NCBI GenBank assembly: GCA_030917445.1
Contig: JAUPUR010000045.1
Coordinates: 1 to 7,583 of the forward strand
Direction of reading: 5' to 3'
From: Patescibacteria group bacterium
GTDB lineage: Bacteria; Patescibacteriota; Microgenomatia; Levybacterales; UBA12049
DNA length: 7,583 bases
Below the pieces are notes generated by a model. That model was not told the DNA's origin. It did no database searches and saw only the letters and a list, made by a program, of their open reading frames with translations. Of the stretch, positions 5,455 to 7,583 are shown one piece after another (the stretch's first letter is position 1; each line of letters begins with the position of its first letter). Both the position numbers and the translations under genes were made by a program.

Positions 5455-6546
5455 TTATTTGAAGAATTTATTGACATGATCCACTACATACTCAATTTCT
5501 CCATTACTTAAGGAAGGATACATTGGAAGCGAAAGACATTCATCAGCATATTTTTCTGCATTTTTAAAAGAACCTACCTTACCTTTCACTGCAGGTTGAA
5601 GATGTAGTGGTACAGGATAATGTATCCCTGTATGAATATTTTTTGATAGTAAATATTTTTTAAGCAGATCTCTTTTAGGAGTTCTTATGACAAAGTTGTG
5701 ATAATTTGTCACTCTATTTTTTTCTTCTACAGGCAATTGAAGATGACTATTATCTAAATTTTTTAAATACATTTGAGCTATCTTTCTCCTCTTTTGATTT
5801 TCCTTACTGAGTACTTGTAGTTTTTCATTTAGTACTGCTGCTTGAATTTCATCAAGTCTATTATTGAATCCATACATACTGTGAATGTATTTTTTGATTT
5901 GACCATGATTTCTCAGTAGCTGAATCTTCTTAAAAAGTGATGCATGAGAAGTAGTCACTGCACCTGCTTCTCCAAATGCACCAAGATTTTTGCTTGGATA
6001 AAAAGAGAAAGCTGCAAAATCACCAAATGATCCCATGGGTTTTTTATTGTATGTACTGCCATGTGCTTGACATGCATCTTCAATAAAAAAAAGATTGTAT
6101 TTTTTTGAAATTCTTTTAATTTCGGTGACATCTGAGGGATACCCATTCATATGAACAGCTATAATAGCTTTTGTTTTTTTGGAGAGTTTTTTTTCAATTT
6201 GACTTGTATCAATATGAGGAGAGTCAGGTAGTGTATCTACAAAAATTGGTTTTGCTCCGAGGTGAACGATAGGAGAAAGTGTCGCAAAAAAACTCATTGC
6301 AGGGAGGATGATTTCATCTCCATTTTTTATTCCTAGAGCTTTACAACCGAGGTAGAGAGCATCGGTGCCGGTTGAAACACCAATGGCATATTTTGCTTGA
6401 ATGTATGATGAAAATAATTTTTCAAACTGTTCAACTTCTTGACCTGAAACAAATTGCCCAGATGAAATAATTGCTGCAATTTTTTTCTCAATTTTATTTT
6501 TGACATTTCTATCCAATTTGTTCACAGCAACGTGAGGGATTGTCAT
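5455..6546 (-). CDS. DegT/DnrJ/EryC1/StrS-family PLP-dependent sugar aminotransferase
   Basis: Enzymes of this family transfer an amino group, usually from glutamate, to a keto sugar bound to UDP or dTDP. Numbered from the ATG at 6546 (363 residues, normal length): GQFVSGQEVEQFE (30-42), phosphate-binding STGTDALYLG (58-67), EDACQAHGS (156-164), PLP-binding K186 in FSFYPSKNLGAFGE (180-193), RNHG (212-215), NNRLDEIQAAVL (228-239), HYPVPLHLQPAV (309-320) and SLPMYPSL (339-346). The 'H-PxPLHLQPA' form is common in 3-aminotransferases such as WbpE/WlbC and FdtB/QdtB; the exact substrate is inferred. I chose the ATG at 6546 because 'MTIPHVAVN' is the usual family start and a promoter sits 11 bases before it; an ATG at 6567 lies next to the -10 element. 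The stop abuts the glycosyltransferase stop with no gap. It is divergent from the oxidoreductase gene. Confidence 0.92.
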   Translation of the reverse strand: MTIPHVAVNKLDRNVKNKIEKKIAAIISSGQFVSGQEVEQFEKLFSSYIQAKYAIGVSTGTDALYLGCKALGIKNGDEIILPAMSFFATLSPIVHLGAKPIFVDTLPDSPHIDTSQIEKKLSKKTKAIIAVHMNGYPSDVTEIKRISKKYNLFFIEDACQAHGSTYNKKPMGSFGDFAAFSFYPSKNLGAFGEAGAVTTSHASLFKKIQLLRNHGQIKKYIHSMYGFNNRLDEIQAAVLNEKLQVLSKENQKRRKIAQMYLKNLDNSHLQLPVEEKNRVTNYHNFVIRTPKRDLLKKYLLSKNIHTGIHYPVPLHLQPAVKGKVGSFKNAEKYADECLSLPMYPSLSNGEIEYVVDHVNKFFK

Positions 6547-6557
6547 ATATAAGAAGT

Positions 6558-6586
6558 ATTGTATCATCGAGCTATTTTTGCTACAA
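6558..6586 (-). promoter_or_regulatory. promoter of the aminotransferase gene
   Basis: Minus strand: -35 TTGTAG (6586-6581, three of six), a 17-base spacer, and -10 TACAAT (6563-6558, five of six), ending 11 bases before the ATG at 6546. This is the same layout as at rplU, and it argues against translation from the ATG at 6567, whose codon lies upstream of the -10. Confidence 0.55.
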
Positions 6587-6587
6587 C
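6559..6587 (+). promoter_or_regulatory. possible promoter of the oxidoreductase gene, interlocked with the opposing promoter
   Basis: Plus strand: TTGTAT (6559-6564, three of six), a 17-base spacer, and TACAAC (6582-6587, four of six), ending six bases before the ATG at 6594. Both boxes are weak, but each overlies the opposite-strand promoter's other box by five bases. Support is the spacing and position, not strong consensus. Confidence 0.35.
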
Positions 6588-6593
6588 TACAGA

Positions 6594-7583
6594 ATGAAGA
6601 AGCTAAAAGGCGCAGTTATAGGACTTGGATATTGGGGTCCAAATATCGTCAGGAATTTCTTAAAAATCCCAGATGTCGAGCTTGTGAGTATCTGTGATAT
6701 TAGTAAAAAAAGTATTGAAAATGCAAAATTAAGTTTTCCTCCTATGGAGATGACCACTGATCCAGATAAGATTTTTGCAAAAGATGAAATTGATTTTGTC
6801 TCTATTGCAACTCCTGTATCGACACATTTTGAGTTGGCACTTAGGGCTTTGGATAGTGGAAAACATGTTCTTCTTGAAAAACCGATGACATTATCTTCAT
6901 CTGAAGCTAAAAAATTGATAAAAAAGGCTGAAATGATGAATAAAATACTTATGGTAGGCCATACATTTCTTTATGCAGACTCAATACAAAAAATTAAGAA
7001 AATGATTGAAAATAAAAACTTTGGCGAGGTACTTTACTTTGATAGCACAAGAGTGAATTTGGGTAAATTTCAATCTGACGTCAATGTTGTTTGGGATCTT
7101 GCTCCTCATGACTTTTCTATTCTTCAATATCTTTTTGGATCTCCTCAATCAATACATGTTCTTGGATCTTCACATATTTCTAAAAAAAAATTAGAAATTG
7201 CTCATATATATCTTAAGTATACAAATAATTTTATTTGTCATATTCATGTTAGTTGGTTATCTCCACTGAAAATAAGATCGATTTTAATTGGTGGGACGAA
7301 AAAAATGATTAGTTATGATGATATTGCGCCAAGTGAAAAGATAAAACTTTATGAGAAAAGTGTCAGTATAAATAAATCAGAAGTTACTCCATTTTCACCA
7401 GCGTATAGAAGTGGAAATGTTATTATTCCGCATCTGTCTCAGAAAGAAGCACTCCTTACAGAGTTAGAACATTTTGTTTACTGCATTAAAAAAAATAAAA
7501 AGCCACTTTCTTCAGGAGAAGATGGACTTGAGGTAGTGAAAATGCTTGAGGCATGTGACAAATCGTTAGTAATGAAAAAGGAA
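6594..7583 (+). CDS. Gfo/Idh/MocA-family NAD(P)-dependent sugar oxidoreductase (partial, runs off right edge)
   Basis: An ATG at 6594 opens 330 codons with no stop before the window ends, so the gene is nearly complete but cut. The N-terminus MKKLKGAVIGLGYWGPNIVR has the dinucleotide-binding GxGxxG-type loop (GLGYWG, 10-15), then SICDIS (32-37) at the end of strand 2. IATPVSTHFELALRALDSGKHVLLEKPM (about 71-98) holds the family EKP motif with its conserved Lys, and VGHTFLY follows at about 121-127. WDLAPHDFSIL is the active-site helix, with its His in the usual place. The C-terminal part forms the beta-sheet dimer domain. Such enzymes oxidise or reduce nucleotide-linked sugars at C3 or nearby. 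Divergent pairing with a sugar aminotransferase suggests a shared amino-sugar pathway, as in UDP-2,3-diamino-glucuronate synthesis; the exact product is not shown. The start is 47 bases from the aminotransferase start, with no Shine-Dalgarno site. Confidence 0.9.
   Translation, partial: MKKLKGAVIGLGYWGPNIVRNFLKIPDVELVSICDISKKSIENAKLSFPPMEMTTDPDKIFAKDEIDFVSIATPVSTHFELALRALDSGKHVLLEKPMTLSSSEAKKLIKKAEMMNKILMVGHTFLYADSIQKIKKMIENKNFGEVLYFDSTRVNLGKFQSDVNVVWDLAPHDFSILQYLFGSPQSIHVLGSSHISKKKLEIAHIYLKYTNNFICHIHVSWLSPLKIRSILIGGTKKMISYDDIAPSEKIKLYEKSVSINKSEVTPFSPAYRSGNVIIPHLSQKEALLTELEHFVYCIKKNKKPLSSGEDGLEVVKMLEACDKSLVMKKE

Noticed and set aside
5449..5460. Perfect palindrome AAATAATTATTT at the stop-stop junction
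   Set aside because: It arises because both convergent genes end in Lys plus TAA; it is all A/T and too weak to act as a terminator hairpin.
6547..6567. Longer aminotransferase N-terminus from the ATG at 6567
   Set aside because: The added seven residues (MIQYFLY) are not family-like, and this ATG lies at or upstream of the predicted -10, so it would not be on the transcript.
1..7583. Alternative genetic code with TGA read as an amino acid
   Set aside because: TGA ends the synthetase and methyltransferase frames exactly where the next genes begin, and no conserved gene here has an internal TGA.
1..7583. tRNA or rRNA genes, CRISPR arrays, insertion sequences or phage genes
   Set aside because: I looked for conserved tRNA arm motifs, spaced direct repeats, transposase motifs and terminal inverted repeats and saw none; nearly all bases are covered by cellular genes.

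Overview
The window is about 7.6 kb of compact, AT-rich bacterial DNA. It has no RNA genes, CRISPR arrays, insertion sequences or long repeats that I can see. Genes are packed with overlaps of 4-8 bases or gaps of 0-60 bases. TGA acts as a normal stop, as at the end of the first gene and of the methyltransferase. The gene order (synthetase tail, rodA, rplU, rpmA, parB, lepB), the lack of Shine-Dalgarno sites before most starts, and the probable near-leaderless promoters fit a member of the Candidate Phyla Radiation (Patescibacteria), perhaps Microgenomates-like. That placement is inference from gene content and style, not from a phylogeny.

Left region (1-2965, + strand): the 3' end of an aminoacyl-tRNA synthetase gene, probably ileS, overlaps or abuts rodA (peptidoglycan glycosyltransferase of SEDS type). 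Then come rplU (bL21) and rpmA (bL27), each with its own recognisable sigma70-type promoter, and parB, which overlaps the end of rpmA by 8 bases. A perfect 10-base inverted repeat brackets the -10 element of the rpmA promoter. It is the best operator candidate in the window.

Middle (2966-3706, - strand): lepB (signal peptidase I) converges on parB with a 2-base gap. Upstream of it is an unannotated 38-codon ORF that would encode a single-pass membrane peptide. The start of that ORF faces the start of the methyltransferase gene across 24 bases, which contain one near-symmetric TATAAT element able to serve both directions.

Right region (3707-7583): a surface-glycan block. A class I SAM methyltransferase and a GT4-type glycosyltransferase are coupled by an ATGA overlap. 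The glycosyltransferase ends stop-to-stop against a convergent DegT-family sugar aminotransferase. A Gfo/Idh/MocA oxidoreductase diverges from the aminotransferase and runs off the right edge. An oxidoreductase plus an aminotransferase is the usual core for making 3-amino (or N-acylated) nucleotide sugars, which the glycosyltransferase could then place in a cell-surface glycan.

The most notable signals are regulatory rather than a new multi-gene system: a repeated promoter layout that puts the predicted transcript start within a few bases of the ATG, two divergent promoters sharing the same bases, the inverted repeat at rpmA, and the small membrane ORF. I did not find convincing evidence of a wholly new defence or mobile system.
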